Positions 43,328 to 52,297 of a stretch of 64,000 bases of DNA are shown here, piece after piece. Source of the DNA: Mumia sp. ZJ1417 (GTDB taxonomy: Bacteria > Actinomycetota > Actinomycetes > Propionibacteriales > Nocardioidaceae). Made by a program: the position numbers and the translations under genes. Location of the stretch: the NCBI RefSeq assembly GCF_014127285.1, contig NZ_CP059901.1:3038001-3102000 (forward strand), in the 5' to 3' direction. The notes beneath the pieces are model-generated. The model had not been told where the DNA came from. It did no database searches and saw nothing but the letters and a program-made list of their open reading frames with translations. The stretch's first letter is position 1; every line of letters begins with the position of its first letter.

Positions 43328-44647
43328 ATGCGGCACATGAGAAGAGCCCTCGCGGCCACCGCCGCTGCCGCCCTGGTCGCTGGCGCCCTCGCAGTCATCC
43401 CCTCCCCCGCCACGGCCGGCGACCCGGCCGTACGGCCGGCCGCCACGATCGCCCCGGCCCCCGACCGGGTCATCTCAGGGCCGTTGACGGGCCTGCAACG
43501 TCCGGTCGGCCTCGCGATCGGTCCGGACGGACGGATCTTCGTCAGCAACTTCCTCAGCGGGTCGACGCTGGGGTCAGTACGGGTCTTCGCCGCCGACGCC
43601 GCGGGCGACACCGCCCCCGGCGCGGTCCTCGACTCGACGTCTCCCGGGATGAGCTTCCTGACGAAGCCCGCCGGCATCGTCGTCGGGACGGACGGCCGAC
43701 TCCACATGGCGGCGTACAACGACAACGCGATCCGGACGTACGCCGTCCCGGCAAGCGGGAACGGGTTCGTCATGCAGTCGGCGATCGGCGCGGCGACGCT
43801 GATCTCCGCACCGAACGACCTCGCGACGACGTCGCCGACCGGCCTGTGGGTGACCAGCGGAGGCACTGACGAGGTCGTCCGCCTGGAGGTCGGCTCCACC
43901 ACCCGGCTGCGGACGCTCAGCACCTCGGCTCCCCTCGGCGTGGCGGTGCACGGCACGTCGCTCTATGTCAGCGGTGGCAACCCGGCTGCTCCGTACGTCA
44001 AGATCTTCACCGCGGGCGCGAGCGGCCCCGCGACGCCGTCGCGGACGATCTCGGGGCCCGCGACCGGCCTCGAGGAGGTGGGCGGCGTGGCCGTCGACCG
44101 GTACGGCCGGATCTACGTCGCCAACGGAGCGGACGACTCCGTCCGGGTCTTCGCCCCTGGAGCAAACGGCAACGCCGCGCCCGTCTTCGTCATCAGCGGA
44201 GCCGCGACGCAGATCGACTACCCGTCGGACCTTGCGTTCGACGCTGCGGGGCGCCTGTGGGTTGCCAACGACACCGCGACGGGCAAGGTCCTCCGTCTCC
44301 CGGCCCTCGCTGCTCCGCCGGTCCCGCGCCCGCCTGCACCGCCGCCCCGTACGACCGCGCCGTCGAAGCCGCGCGCGCTGAAGGTCACCGGCAAGACGAC
44401 CGCGAAGAAGCGCACCGTCCGCTGGAAGGCACCCGCGCGCAGCGGCGGGACGCGCGTCCTGCGCTACCGCGTGGTGATCAAGAAGGGCAAGAAGGCCCTT
44501 CTTGCCCGTACCGTCTCCGCCTCCACGCGGAGGCTGATCGTCAAGCGCAGCAAGCTCCGTACGGGCAGGCTCACGGTCCACGTCCGGGCGGTCAATGCCA
44601 AGGGCGCCGGCCCGTACGCGACCACGCGCTTCCGCGTGCGCCGCTAG
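43328..44647 (+). CDS. secreted NHL-type beta-propeller with C-terminal fibronectin III domain
   Basis: 439 residues. A signal peptide ends near '[10 protein letters not shown]'. Repeats of about 45-50 residues carry '[14 protein letters not shown]', '[26 protein letters not shown]' and '[16 protein letters not shown]', the NHL blade pattern. A Pro-rich linker ('PRPPAPPP') leads to a basic FnIII-like domain ('[20 protein letters not shown]' to '[14 protein letters not shown]'). It is a surface or extracellular binding protein of unknown ligand. It is inserted between clpS and pncB. The FnIII part contains a 23-base DNA palindrome. Confidence 0.8.
   Translation: MRHMRRALAATAAAALVAGALAVIPSPATAGDPAVRPAATIAPAPDRVISGPLTGLQRPVGLAIGPDGRIFVSNFLSGSTLGSVRVFAADAAGDTAPGAVLDSTSPGMSFLTKPAGIVVGTDGRLHMAAYNDNAIRTYAVPASGNGFVMQSAIGAATLISAPNDLATTSPTGLWVTSGGTDEVVRLEVGSTTRLRTLSTSAPLGVAVHGTSLYVSGGNPAAPYVKIFTAGASGPATPSRTISGPATGLEEVGGVAVDRYGRIYVANGADDSVRVFAPGANGNAAPVFVISGAATQIDYPSDLAFDAAGRLWVANDTATGKVLRLPALAAPPVPRPPAPPPRTTAPSKPRALKVTGKTTAKKRTVRWKAPARSGGTRVLRYRVVIKKGKKALLARTVSASTRRLIVKRSKLRTGRLTVHVRAVNAKGAGPYATTRFRVRR
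44485..44507. other. 23-base palindrome within the beta-propeller gene
   Basis: GGGCAAGAAGG, one central C (44496), then its exact complement CCTTCTTGCCC. It is a perfect palindrome around a single base and encodes Lys/Ala/Leu codons of the FnIII domain. It would form a hairpin in the message; whether this matters is unknown. Confidence 0.6.
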
Positions 44648-44656
44648 GAGCCGCAC

Positions 44657-44662
44657 TACGCT
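44657..44662 (+). promoter_or_regulatory. -10 box of pncB-pncA (leaderless)
   Basis: TACGCT, six bases before GTG 44669. Confidence 0.5.
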
Positions 44663-44668
44663 GACGCC

Positions 44669-45988
44669 GTGACCTCCACCGCCTTGCTCACGGACCACTA
44701 CGAGCTGACGATGCTCCAGGCAGCGCTCGCCGACGGCACCGCTGAGCGGCGCTCGGTGTTCGAGCTGTTCGCACGCCGGCTGCCCGACGGGCGGCGCTAC
44801 GGCGTGGTCGCAGGGATCGGACGGATCCTCGACGCGATCGAGGCGTTCCGGTTCACCGACGACGACCTCGCGTTCCTCCGCGAGACGTCCGTCGTGGACG
44901 AGCCGACACTCGCGTGGCTGGCCGACTACCGGTTCAGCGGCGACGTGTGGGGGTACGCCGAAGGCGAGACCTACTTCCCGCAGTCCCCCGTCCTCGTCGT
45001 CGAGGGCACCTTCGGCGAAGCCGTGGTTCTCGAGACGGTGCTGCTCTCGATCCTCAATCACGACTCGGCGATCGCCTCGGCGGCGGCGCGCATGATCGTG
45101 GCCGCCGGCGACCGCCCGTGCATCGAGATGGGCTCGCGGCGCACCCACGAGAGTGCCGCGATCGCCTCGGCCCGCGCCGCGTACGTCGGCGGATTCTCGA
45201 CGACGTCCAACCTTGCGGCCGGGCGCCGTTATGCGATCCCGACCACGGGGACGTCGGCGCACTCGTTCACGCTGCTGCACGACACCGAGCGCGACGCCTT
45301 CACCTCCCAGGTCGAGTCGCTGGGCGTCGGCACGACGCTGCTGGTGGACACGTACGACGTCGCGGAGGCGGTACGCCTCGGCATCGAGGTCGCGGGCACC
45401 GACCTGGGCGCCGTACGCCTCGACTCCGGCGACCTGCCGCTGCTGGCCAAGCAGGTCCGGCGCCAGCTCGACGACCTCGGCGCGACGGCGACGAAGATCG
45501 TCGTGACCAGCGACCTCGACGAGTACGCGATCGCCGGACTCGCCGCGGCGCCGGTCGACGGGTACGGGGTCGGCACATCGTTGGTCACCGGCTCCGGACA
45601 CCCCACGTGCGGCTTCGTCTACAAGCTCGTCGCGCGGGCCGACGGTCTCGGCGCGGACGCGACCATGGTGTCGGTCGCGAAGGCCAGCAAGGACAAGATC
45701 TCGATCGGCGGCCGCAAGTACGTCCTGCGTCGACTCGACGACCGCGGCACAGCGACGGCGGAGGTCATCGGCATCGGCGAGGCCCCCGAGGGCGACCACA
45801 ACGACCGCCCGCTGCTGGTGCCGCTCGTCCGTGACGGCGAGCGGGTCCACGACGAGCCGCTCGACGTGGCCCGTGACCGGCTCCGCGCCTCGCTGGCCGA
45901 GCTACCCTTGCAGGCGCGGCAGCTGTCGCGGGGGGAGCCTGCGATCCCGACTGTCTTCGAGGGCACGGCGAGCGAGGGAGCACGATGA
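44669..45988 (+). CDS. pncB: nicotinate phosphoribosyltransferase
   Basis: 439 residues. It makes nicotinate mononucleotide from nicotinate and PRPP (NAD salvage). 'LTDHYELTMLQAALADG', 'SRRTHESAAIASARAAYVGG' and 'TTGTSAHSFTLLHD' (the catalytic His) are family motifs, with 'YGVGTSLVTGSG' in the phosphate site. GTG start. It overlaps pncA by four bases, so deamidation and phosphoribosylation are co-expressed. Confidence 0.96.
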   Translation: MTSTALLTDHYELTMLQAALADGTAERRSVFELFARRLPDGRRYGVVAGIGRILDAIEAFRFTDDDLAFLRETSVVDEPTLAWLADYRFSGDVWGYAEGETYFPQSPVLVVEGTFGEAVVLETVLLSILNHDSAIASAAARMIVAAGDRPCIEMGSRRTHESAAIASARAAYVGGFSTTSNLAAGRRYAIPTTGTSAHSFTLLHDTERDAFTSQVESLGVGTTLLVDTYDVAEAVRLGIEVAGTDLGAVRLDSGDLPLLAKQVRRQLDDLGATATKIVVTSDLDEYAIAGLAAAPVDGYGVGTSLVTGSGHPTCGFVYKLVARADGLGADATMVSVAKASKDKISIGGRKYVLRRLDDRGTATAEVIGIGEAPEGDHNDRPLLVPLVRDGERVHDEPLDVARDRLRASLAELPLQARQLSRGEPAIPTVFEGTASEGAR

Positions 45989-46539
45989 GCAAGGCACTGG
46001 TCGTGGTGGACGTGCAAAAGGACTTCTGCGAGGGCGGCTCGCTCGCCGTCGCCGGGGGCGCCGACGTCGCCGAGCGGATCGCGAAGCTCGTCGCCGACGG
46101 CGGGTACGACATCGTCGTCGCGACCAAGGACCACCACATCGATCCCGGGACGCACTTCAGCGAGGCTCCCGACTTCGTCGACTCGTGGCCGCCGCACTGC
46201 GTCGTCGGCACGGAGGGCAACGCGCTCCACGAACCGCTCCGCGAGGACATGTTCGCGGCGGTGTTCGAGAAGGGGCAGTTCGACGCGGCCTACTCCGGTT
46301 TCGAGGGCACGGCCACCGGGTCCGAGGACGCTCTCGACGCGTGGCTGCGCGACCGCGGCGTGGACGCGGTCGACGTCGTCGGGATCGCGACCGACTACTG
46401 CGTACGGGCGACCGCCCTCGACGCGGCAGCGAACGGCTTCGCGACGACTGTGCTCATGGATCTCACGGCTCCGGTGTCCGAGGCCAACCTCGCCAAGACC
46501 CGCGCCGACCTCGACGCGGCGGGCGTCATCCTCGCCTGA
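45985..46539 (+). CDS. pncA: nicotinamidase
   Basis: 184 residues of the isochorismatase fold. The catalytic triad is visible as Asp9 ('VVVDVQKDF'), Lys96 ('FEKGQFDAAYSGFEG') and Cys139 ('ATDYCVRATA'); metal ligands lie in 'TKDHHIDPGTHF' (Asp-His-His pattern). It converts nicotinamide to nicotinate, which PncB uses next. In mycobacteria PncA also activates pyrazinamide. Confidence 0.96.
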   Translation: MSKALVVVDVQKDFCEGGSLAVAGGADVAERIAKLVADGGYDIVVATKDHHIDPGTHFSEAPDFVDSWPPHCVVGTEGNALHEPLREDMFAAVFEKGQFDAAYSGFEGTATGSEDALDAWLRDRGVDAVDVVGIATDYCVRATALDAAANGFATTVLMDLTAPVSEANLAKTRADLDAAGVILA

Positions 46540-46550
46540 CCGCTCCGCGC

Positions 46551-47147
46551 TCAGTCGTACGAGATCGTCCGCACGACCTGCGTCGGGGCACCCGCGGCGA
46601 CCGAGAACGCCGGCACGTCCCGCGTGACGACGGAGTTCGCGCCGATCACGCACCGCTCGCCGATCGTCACACCGCTCGTCACGACGACGTTGGCGCCGAG
46701 CCAGCAGTTGTCGCCGATCACCGTCGGCCCCTTCGACGTGAAGCCCTGCCACGGCACGGGCACCCCGGGATCGTCGAACCGGTGCGCCGAGTCCGTGATC
46801 AGGCACCCGTTCGCGATCATGCTGTGCGCCCCGATCTCGACACGCTGCGACGCCGCGACCATGACTCCGAGGTTGAGGAACGTCCCCTCGCCGATCACGA
46901 TCCGCGCGTCCGGGCCCCCGGTGATCCAGACGCCCGGCTCGAGGAACACCTGCGGCCCGACCTCGAGGCGCCCGTCGCGCAGCATCTCGAGCGCCTCGCC
47001 GTACACGGCTCCTCGGGCGTACGCACGCCTGCGCGCCAGCTCCACCGTGAGCCGCGCGCGGTTCAGCGGGCGCGTCGCCCGGCCGTACCAGCGCTGCTTG
47101 CGCCACCACTCGAGGGCGAGCTCGTACGTGCTGAGCTCACTCGACAT
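46551..47147 (-). CDS. hexapeptide-repeat acyltransferase
   Basis: 198 residues. Left-handed beta-helix: 'GGPDARIVIGEGTFLNLG', 'QRVEIGAHSMIANGCLITDSAHRF', 'PTVIGDNCWLGANVVVTSGVTIG' and 'IGANSVVTRDVPAFSVAAGAP', the acyltransferase pattern of NodL/LacA/CysE relatives. The N-terminal 60 residues are helical and basic. It overlaps the upstream MpaB-like gene by 11 bases. It would acetylate a sugar hydroxyl. Confidence 0.82.
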   Translation of the reverse strand: MSSELSTYELALEWWRKQRWYGRATRPLNRARLTVELARRRAYARGAVYGEALEMLRDGRLEVGPQVFLEPGVWITGGPDARIVIGEGTFLNLGVMVAASQRVEIGAHSMIANGCLITDSAHRFDDPGVPVPWQGFTSKGPTVIGDNCWLGANVVVTSGVTIGERCVIGANSVVTRDVPAFSVAAGAPTQVVRTISYD

Positions 47148-48027
47148 GCGTGCCGAGATCCTCGATCCGGTAGCCGCCGGGCAGGTACGTCCGCACGACC
47201 CCGCGGTCCTCGGGACGCGACGGCTTCGACCGTGGCGGCGCGAGCCGCAGCAACCGGCCACGCAGCTTGAGCGCGCCCCTCGAGAGCGCGACCACCGCGC
47301 GAGGCGGCGTCGCATAACCGAAGGCCTCACGCACGTGGTCGTCCATGATCGCCCGCGAGAAGACCTCGACCCCGCGACGCAGCACCTTGGGGTAGTACGA
47401 GCACAGCAGGTCGAGCGTCGCGTCGGCGACCTCGCGTGAGCGCGCGTCGAACGCGAAGTTCTTGCGCTCGTAGTCGTCGAGCAGCGTCTCGAACTCCTCG
47501 TACGAGGCCGGGATGTCCTTGATGCCCATCAGCTCGCCCATCCGCGTGTACGAACGTGTCGAGGCCTCGACCTCGGCGCGGCTGAGCTCGCGCCACCCGT
47601 AGTCGGCGATCCATCGCACCGGCGTGACGACGAACGTCGCCAGCACGTAGCGCATGTCGTCGTTGCTGATGTCGTACGACCCGTGCATCTTGTTCATGCG
47701 GCGGACGGCGCCGCGGCCGCCCGGCGACTCGAGCCCGTGCTCGATCACCGCGTCGAGCACGAGCACGGTGTCGTCGTGCCGCTTCTGGGTGCGTGCGGTG
47801 AACTCGTGGGTCTCGTGCAGCAGCACCCCGATCGACGGCACCGCGAACGTCCGGAACAGCGCGAAGCTCAACGCCTGCTGGATGTCCCACGGGAACTCGT
47901 ACCGGGCGTTGATGACCGAGATCCGCTCGAAGTCGTCGACGGGGTCGAGGGTGGCGATGACGCGAGGCCAGGCGTCACGGCGGAAGCGGTCGCGACCTCG
48001 GGGCGGAGACGGATCAGTGCGCGCCAT
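47137..48027 (-). CDS. second MpaB-family (DUF2236) oxygenase
   Basis: 296 residues, shorter than the one at 15.8 kb. 'WDIQQALSFALFRTFAVPSIG', 'MNKMHGSYDISNDDMRYVLATFVVTPVRW' and 'ELSRAEVEASTRSYTRMGELMGI' match the MpaB-like branch of DUF2236, which resembles ER-bound oxygenases. No signal peptide is visible. TAGCGT six bases before ATG 48027 indicates a leaderless start. Its partner in the operon is the hexapeptide acyltransferase. Substrate unknown. Confidence 0.8.
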   Translation of the reverse strand: MARTDPSPPRGRDRFRRDAWPRVIATLDPVDDFERISVINARYEFPWDIQQALSFALFRTFAVPSIGVLLHETHEFTARTQKRHDDTVLVLDAVIEHGLESPGGRGAVRRMNKMHGSYDISNDDMRYVLATFVVTPVRWIADYGWRELSRAEVEASTRSYTRMGELMGIKDIPASYEEFETLLDDYERKNFAFDARSREVADATLDLLCSYYPKVLRRGVEVFSRAIMDDHVREAFGYATPPRAVVALSRGALKLRGRLLRLAPPRSKPSRPEDRGVVRTYLPGGYRIEDLGTHVE

Positions 48028-48033
48028 AGCCAG

Positions 48034-48039
48034 ACGCTA
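48034..48039 (-). promoter_or_regulatory. -10 box of the MpaB-like gene (leaderless)
   Basis: TAGCGT on the minus strand, six bases before ATG 48027. Confidence 0.5.
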
Positions 48040-48065
48040 CTGGCTGCGGGCGCCGATGTCTGCAC

Positions 48066-48071
48066 TAGATT
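48066..48071 (+). promoter_or_regulatory. -10 box of the unknown protein gene (leaderless)
   Basis: TAGATT, six bases before GTG 48078; the two divergent -10 boxes here lie only 26 bases apart. Confidence 0.5.
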
Positions 48072-48077
48072 CAAGGG

Positions 48078-48959
48078 GTGAGTGCTCCGTTCCTGGTCGA
48101 TCTCGCCTCCGACGCCGCCTCGCTCGTCGAGGGTGCGCCGCCCTTGACCGACGTCATCGCTGCGCACGTCGCACGTCGTACGGCCGCGGGTGACGTCGTC
48201 GACGTCCTCGGCCCTCTCGTGGTCTCGGACACCGCGCTCCCGTCGGTCCAAGGGGTGGTCGACTCCCTCGGCACCGACCCGCTGGACGTGGTCGTCACGG
48301 TCACCGGCGGCGCCGGTGCGATCGAGCCTGCCGTCCGTTGGGCGGTGCGGCAGCCGGGGATCCGGCTGCGGGGCCTGGTCGCCGCGGTCCGCGACCTCGA
48401 CGACCTCACGCGCGGCGCACACCGGGTGGCGGCGATGGTGTCCCAGCTTGACGCCGAGGGGCTTCTCGACGAGGTCCGGGTCGATGTGAGCCTGCCGCTC
48501 TACGCGCGTACGGAAGGCTCGTCACGCTGGCAGCACGCGCTCGACACGCTCGCCATGGAGGACCTCCACCTGCTCCTGCGCACCGGCGGCGCCGACGCGG
48601 ACGACACACCCTCTCCCGAGACCCTCGCCGGCGCGATCGGCGACGCGCTCGACCGCGAGGTGGCCTTCTCGTGCGCAGGTGATCTCGCGCATGCGGTCGC
48701 GTGGCGCGAGCCCGACACCAGCCGCGTACGCCACGGGGTGCTGAACATCCTTCTCGCGACGCGCGCCAGCCTCGACGGCGCGAACGCCACCGACATCGCG
48801 GAGCGCCTGACGATCGCCGACCCCGAGCGCGTCGTGGCTGACCTCGGGATCATCGGCGAGGCCGGCCTGCAGTCCGCCCGACGATGGTTCGCCGGGGTCG
48901 CGTCCGACGACGTGGACGCGACGCTCGCCGACCTGCGCACCCTCGCGCTGCTCCCCTAG
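48078..48959 (+). CDS. unknown protein, 293 residues
   Basis: Soluble protein with regular alpha/beta content: 'DVVVTVTGGAGAIEPAVRWAV' and 'LRGLVAAVRDLDDLTRGAHRV' read like repeated strand-helix units, and 'EDLHLLLRTGGADADDTPSPETLAGAIGDALDREVAF' suggests a second half. I recall similar actinobacterial hypotheticals but no function. A leaderless GTG start is well supported. It ends overlapping the SRPBCC-like gene tail to tail. Confidence 0.65.
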   Translation: MSAPFLVDLASDAASLVEGAPPLTDVIAAHVARRTAAGDVVDVLGPLVVSDTALPSVQGVVDSLGTDPLDVVVTVTGGAGAIEPAVRWAVRQPGIRLRGLVAAVRDLDDLTRGAHRVAAMVSQLDAEGLLDEVRVDVSLPLYARTEGSSRWQHALDTLAMEDLHLLLRTGGADADDTPSPETLAGAIGDALDREVAFSCAGDLAHAVAWREPDTSRVRHGVLNILLATRASLDGANATDIAERLTIADPERVVADLGIIGEAGLQSARRWFAGVASDDVDATLADLRTLALLP

Positions 48960-49372
48960 CTCGCGCCTCGGGTCGCACGGCGCCGCACCGTGCGCAGCAT
49001 CCGCGTCGTGGCGACGACGTGGAAGCGCGTGCCGATGACGAGCAGCCGGTACGCCGCACCGTGCGGCCCCGGGAACGCCGCGTACGACCGGGCGCTCAGC
49101 CGCGTCGCTCCCCCGGCCGCGTCCTCGAGCGCGAAGACCAGGCGATAGCGGGAGAAGTGGTGACGGCCCGTGAGGGCGAGCCGCTCGCCGGGGATGCGCT
49201 CGTCGACGTCGAACCCGCCCGGCGGATCGGTCCCGAGGATCCGCGAGATCAGCGGGCTCGCAGCCTCGGCGAGATCGTGGGTCGCGTACTGCTCCAGCGC
49301 CGCCCACACGACGCTGCGCGGCGCGGCGACGACGCGGGCGTGCTCGTCGATGTACGGCAGGGACCCGGTCAT
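48956..49372 (-). CDS. SRPBCC-like (START/polyketide cyclase fold) protein
   Basis: 138 residues from MTGSL. 'DEHARVVAAPRSVVWAALEQYA' is the usual start of an SRPBCC/DUF2867-like domain, and 'RYRLVFALEDAAGGATRLSARSYAAFPGP' with 'GTRFHVVATTRMLRTVRRRA' the last strands and C-terminal helix. Members bind a hydrophobic ligand. It lies 7 bases after the esterase gene stop, in the same orientation, so the two form an operon. Confidence 0.72.
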   Translation of the reverse strand: MTGSLPYIDEHARVVAAPRSVVWAALEQYATHDLAEAASPLISRILGTDPPGGFDVDERIPGERLALTGRHHFSRYRLVFALEDAAGGATRLSARSYAAFPGPHGAAYRLLVIGTRFHVVATTRMLRTVRRRATRGAS

Positions 49373-49379
49373 GGTGCTC

Positions 49380-50387
49380 TTAGGCCGAGCCGCCCGTGGC
49401 CGCACGGACGAACGCGACGATCTCGTCCCGTGCCCGCGTGGCTGACGGCGACGCTCCTGGCAGGCTGACGAACCCGTGGACGGTGTCGGCGTAGTCGGTC
49501 AGCGTCACCGTGCCGCCCTTGCCCTCCAGCGCCTCGGCATAGGCGACCCCGTTGTCGCGCAGCGGGTCGTGCCCCGCGATCTGGATCAGCGCCGGCACCC
49601 GCGCCCCTGCGAGGGACCCGTGCAGCGGCGCCGCCGTCGGCGCGTACGGGTCGGCGCCGTCGAGGTAGAGCCGGACGAACGCCCGCATCCCCCGCGACGT
49701 GAGGACCGGCGCGTCGGCGAACTCGACCTCCGAGGGCAGGACGGCCTCCATCTCGACCGCCGGGTAGACGAGCACCTGTGCGACGGGGCGCGGCCCGCCC
49801 TCCTCCACCGCGATGGCGGCGACGACGGCCGCGAGGTTGCCGCCCGCGCTGTCCCCGGCGACGATCAGTGCCGCAGGGTCTCCGCCGAGCTCACCGGCGT
49901 GCTCGGCGACCCACTGGAGCGCGGCCCAGGCGTCGAGCACCGCGGCCGGGTAGGGGTGCTCGGGTGCGAGCCGGTACGCGACGGAGACCACGAGGCACGG
50001 CGTCATCACGGCCAGGTGGGTCGCGAGCCACTCGTCCTGCTCCGGATCTCCGAGCACCCAGCCGCCACCGTGAAAGAGGACGACGACCGGCAGCGGCTCC
50101 GGGCCGGGGCTCGGCGGCTGGTAGACGCGCAGCCGCAGCGTCACCGGTTCGGTCTCGGGCGCGACTCCGGGGATCGTCACCGGAGCCATCTCGACGAGCC
50201 GGTCGGCGATCTGGGCGTCCGGGTGCGGCGCGCCGGCGACCAGCCGGCCGACCGGGCTCGCCAGCAGCTTTGCGCGCCTGGTCCGGCGGGCCGGGATCTC
50301 CTCGCGCGAGGCTTGGTCGATCGGCGTGTTGACGAGCCGCTCGATCGCGGCGAACACGCGCGTACGCAGGGGCAGGGGCGCAGCCAT
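49380..50387 (-). CDS. hormone-sensitive-lipase-type esterase (alpha/beta hydrolase)
   Basis: 335 residues. 'VVLFHGGGWVLGDPEQDEW' is the HGGG oxyanion motif, 'LIVAGDSAGGNLAAVVAA' the nucleophile motif with GDSAG, 'AGHDPLRDNGVAYAEALEG' the acid and 'VHGFVSLPG' the His. It hydrolyses short acyl esters. TAGTCT lies seven bases before the ATG. It begins 11 bases from the FAD oxidase stop. Confidence 0.9.
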   Translation of the reverse strand: MAAPLPLRTRVFAAIERLVNTPIDQASREEIPARRTRRAKLLASPVGRLVAGAPHPDAQIADRLVEMAPVTIPGVAPETEPVTLRLRVYQPPSPGPEPLPVVVLFHGGGWVLGDPEQDEWLATHLAVMTPCLVVSVAYRLAPEHPYPAAVLDAWAALQWVAEHAGELGGDPAALIVAGDSAGGNLAAVVAAIAVEEGGPRPVAQVLVYPAVEMEAVLPSEVEFADAPVLTSRGMRAFVRLYLDGADPYAPTAAPLHGSLAGARVPALIQIAGHDPLRDNGVAYAEALEGKGGTVTLTDYADTVHGFVSLPGASPSATRARDEIVAFVRAATGGSA

Positions 50388-50394
50388 GGCGGTC

Positions 50395-50400
50395 AGACTA
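50395..50400 (-). promoter_or_regulatory. -10 box of the esterase gene (leaderless)
   Basis: TAGTCT on the minus strand, seven bases before ATG 50387 and overlapping the FAD oxidase stop codon. Confidence 0.45.
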
Positions 50401-51771
50401 GAGGACCTTGCCCGGATTGAGGAGGCCCTGCGGATCGAGCGCGTCCTTGACCGCGCGCTGCACTGCCATCCCCACCGGGCCGAGCTCGCGCGCGAGCAGC
50501 TCGCGCTTGAGGACGCCCACGCCGTGCTCGCCGGTGATGGTCCCGCCGAGCGCGAGACCGAGCACCATGATGTCGTCGAAGGCGGAGCGCGCACGCGCGG
50601 CCTCGTCCGGATCGTCGGCATCGAAGATCACGCACGGGTGGAAGTTGCCGTCTCCCGCGTGGCCGACCACACCGACCACCACCTCGCGCTTCGCGGCGAT
50701 CTCCTCGACGCCGTCGACCAGGTCCGCGATCCGGTTGCGCGGCACGCAGACGTCGTCGACCATCGTCGTGCCCATCGCCTCGAACGCGGTGAGGACCTCG
50801 CGGCGCGCCGTGAGCAGCAGCGCCGCCTCCGCCTCGTCGGCGGCGAGCACCACGTCGTACGCTCCCGCGCCGCGCAGGTGGCCGGCGATCTCGGCGATCT
50901 CCTCCTCTCCCGCGAGCCCCGCCGCGTCGGACTGGGCGAGGACGAGCGCGCCGACCTCCTCCTCGAAGCCGAGGTGGAACGCGTCGTTCACGGCGTGCAG
51001 GCTGGTCCCGTCGATCAGCTCGAGCAGGTTGGGGATCACTGCCGAGCGGGTGATCGCGGCGATCCCCTCGGCGGCGTCGTGGACCGAGCCGAACGTCGCC
51101 GCGAGGGTCCGTGGACGGTGCGCGGCGGGCCGCAGCCGCAGCGTCGCCTCGGTGATGATGCCGAGCGTGCCCTCCGACCCGACGAAGAGCCGCGTCAGGT
51201 CGTACCCGGCGACGCCCTTGACCGTACGGCGTCCGGTCCGCAGCACCTCGCCCGACGCGAGGACGACCTCGAGCGCGAGGACGTAGTCCGTGGTCACGCC
51301 GTACTTCACGCAGCACAGGCCGCCCGAGTTGGTCGCGAGGTTGCCGCCGATCGTGCAGAACTCCCACGAGCTGGGGTCCGGCGGATAGAACAGCCCCTGC
51401 TCCGCGACGGCGCGCGACAGGTCAGCGTTGAAGACACCGGGCTGCGTGACCACGAGGCGCTCGTCGGCATCGATCTCGAGGACCCTGTCCATCCGCTCGA
51501 GTGCGATCACGAGGCCCCCGTCGACGGCGTTGGCCGCACCGGACAGCCCGCTGCGCGCCCCCTGCGCGACGACCGGGACTCCGTGCGCCGCTGCGACTCG
51601 CACCGCCTCGGCGACGTCGGCGGTCTCGCGGGCCAGCACGACCGCGCACGGCGTGCCGGCGTCGCAGAACATCGCCCGGTCGGTGCGGTACGAGGCGAGC
51701 CGGTCCGGGTCCGTCACGACGACCTCACCGAGCGCGTCGACCAGTGCCTGCACGAACGCGTCGTTGGACAT
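50398..51771 (-). CDS. FAD-linked oxidase (GlcD/D-lactate dehydrogenase type)
   Basis: 457 residues. The VAO-type FAD site includes 'VVAQGARSGLSGAANAVDGG', 'WEFCTIGGNLATNSGGLCCVKYG' and 'RLFVGSEGTLGIITEATLRL'; the C-terminal cap has 'VGHAGDGNFHPCVIFD' and 'GTITGEHGVGVLKRELL', typical of GlcD and D-2-hydroxyacid dehydrogenases. It oxidises a 2-hydroxyacid such as D-lactate or glycolate. No glcE/F partner is nearby. It is divergent from the AsnC gene with 21 bases between start codons. Confidence 0.9.
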   Translation of the reverse strand: MSNDAFVQALVDALGEVVVTDPDRLASYRTDRAMFCDAGTPCAVVLARETADVAEAVRVAAAHGVPVVAQGARSGLSGAANAVDGGLVIALERMDRVLEIDADERLVVTQPGVFNADLSRAVAEQGLFYPPDPSSWEFCTIGGNLATNSGGLCCVKYGVTTDYVLALEVVLASGEVLRTGRRTVKGVAGYDLTRLFVGSEGTLGIITEATLRLRPAAHRPRTLAATFGSVHDAAEGIAAITRSAVIPNLLELIDGTSLHAVNDAFHLGFEEEVGALVLAQSDAAGLAGEEEIAEIAGHLRGAGAYDVVLAADEAEAALLLTARREVLTAFEAMGTTMVDDVCVPRNRIADLVDGVEEIAAKREVVVGVVGHAGDGNFHPCVIFDADDPDEAARARSAFDDIMVLGLALGGTITGEHGVGVLKRELLARELGPVGMAVQRAVKDALDPQGLLNPGKVL

Positions 51772-51780
51772 ACCTCACCC

Positions 51781-51786
51781 TATGCT
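51781..51786 (+). promoter_or_regulatory. -10 box of the AsnC gene (leaderless)
   Basis: TATGCT, six bases before GTG 51793, in a 21-base gap between divergent start codons; any regulator bound here would touch both genes. Confidence 0.55.
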
Positions 51787-51792
51787 GACCGG

Positions 51793-52290
51793 GTGGCCCC
51801 GATCGACGACCTCGACGCCCAGATCGTCCGCCTGTTCCTCGACGAGCCCAAGATCGGCGTGCTCGAGGCCTCGCGGCGACTCGGCGTCGCCCGTGCGACC
51901 GTCCAGTCGCGGCTCGACCGTCTTGCCGAGCGCGGTGTGATCGCCTCCTGGTCACCGACCGTGTCGCCCGCCGCGCTGGGGTTCCCGGTGACCGCGTTCC
52001 TCACGCTGGAGGTCGTGCAGAGTGCCGGACGACCACCTGCCGCCGACCACCTCGCATCGATCCCCGAGGTCCTCGAGGCGTGCACGATCACCGGCGCCGG
52101 CGACCTGTGGTGCCGCGTCGTCGCGCGCTCCAACGCCGATCTCCAGCGTGTCCTGGACGCGGTCGTCTCGGAGCCGTCGATCGTCCGCGTCGCGACCGTC
52201 ATCGCGCTCCAGACGGAGCTGGCGCCGCGGGTCGCTCCGCTGCTCGACGCCACGGCGGCCCTCGACACCGCGGTGCCACCCACGTCATAG
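51793..52290 (+). CDS. Lrp/AsnC-family transcriptional regulator
   Basis: 165 residues from a GTG. Helix-turn-helix 'DEPKIGVLEASRRLGVARATVQSRLDRLAERGVI', then the RAM ligand domain 'VTAFLTLEVVQS', 'ACTITGAGDLWCRVVARSNADLQRVLDAV'. The overlap of its promoter with the FAD oxidase start suggests it regulates that gene. It is followed after seven bases by an SDR gene. Confidence 0.88.
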   Translation: MAPIDDLDAQIVRLFLDEPKIGVLEASRRLGVARATVQSRLDRLAERGVIASWSPTVSPAALGFPVTAFLTLEVVQSAGRPPAADHLASIPEVLEACTITGAGDLWCRVVARSNADLQRVLDAVVSEPSIVRVATVIALQTELAPRVAPLLDATAALDTAVPPTS

Positions 52291-52297
52291 TGTGCGC

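Noticed and set aside
50326-52290. A 654-codon plus-strand frame ending in the AsnC regulator
   Set aside because: Only the last 165 codons are AsnC-like. The rest is antisense to the FAD oxidase; the GTG at 51793 with TATGCT six bases upstream is the real start.
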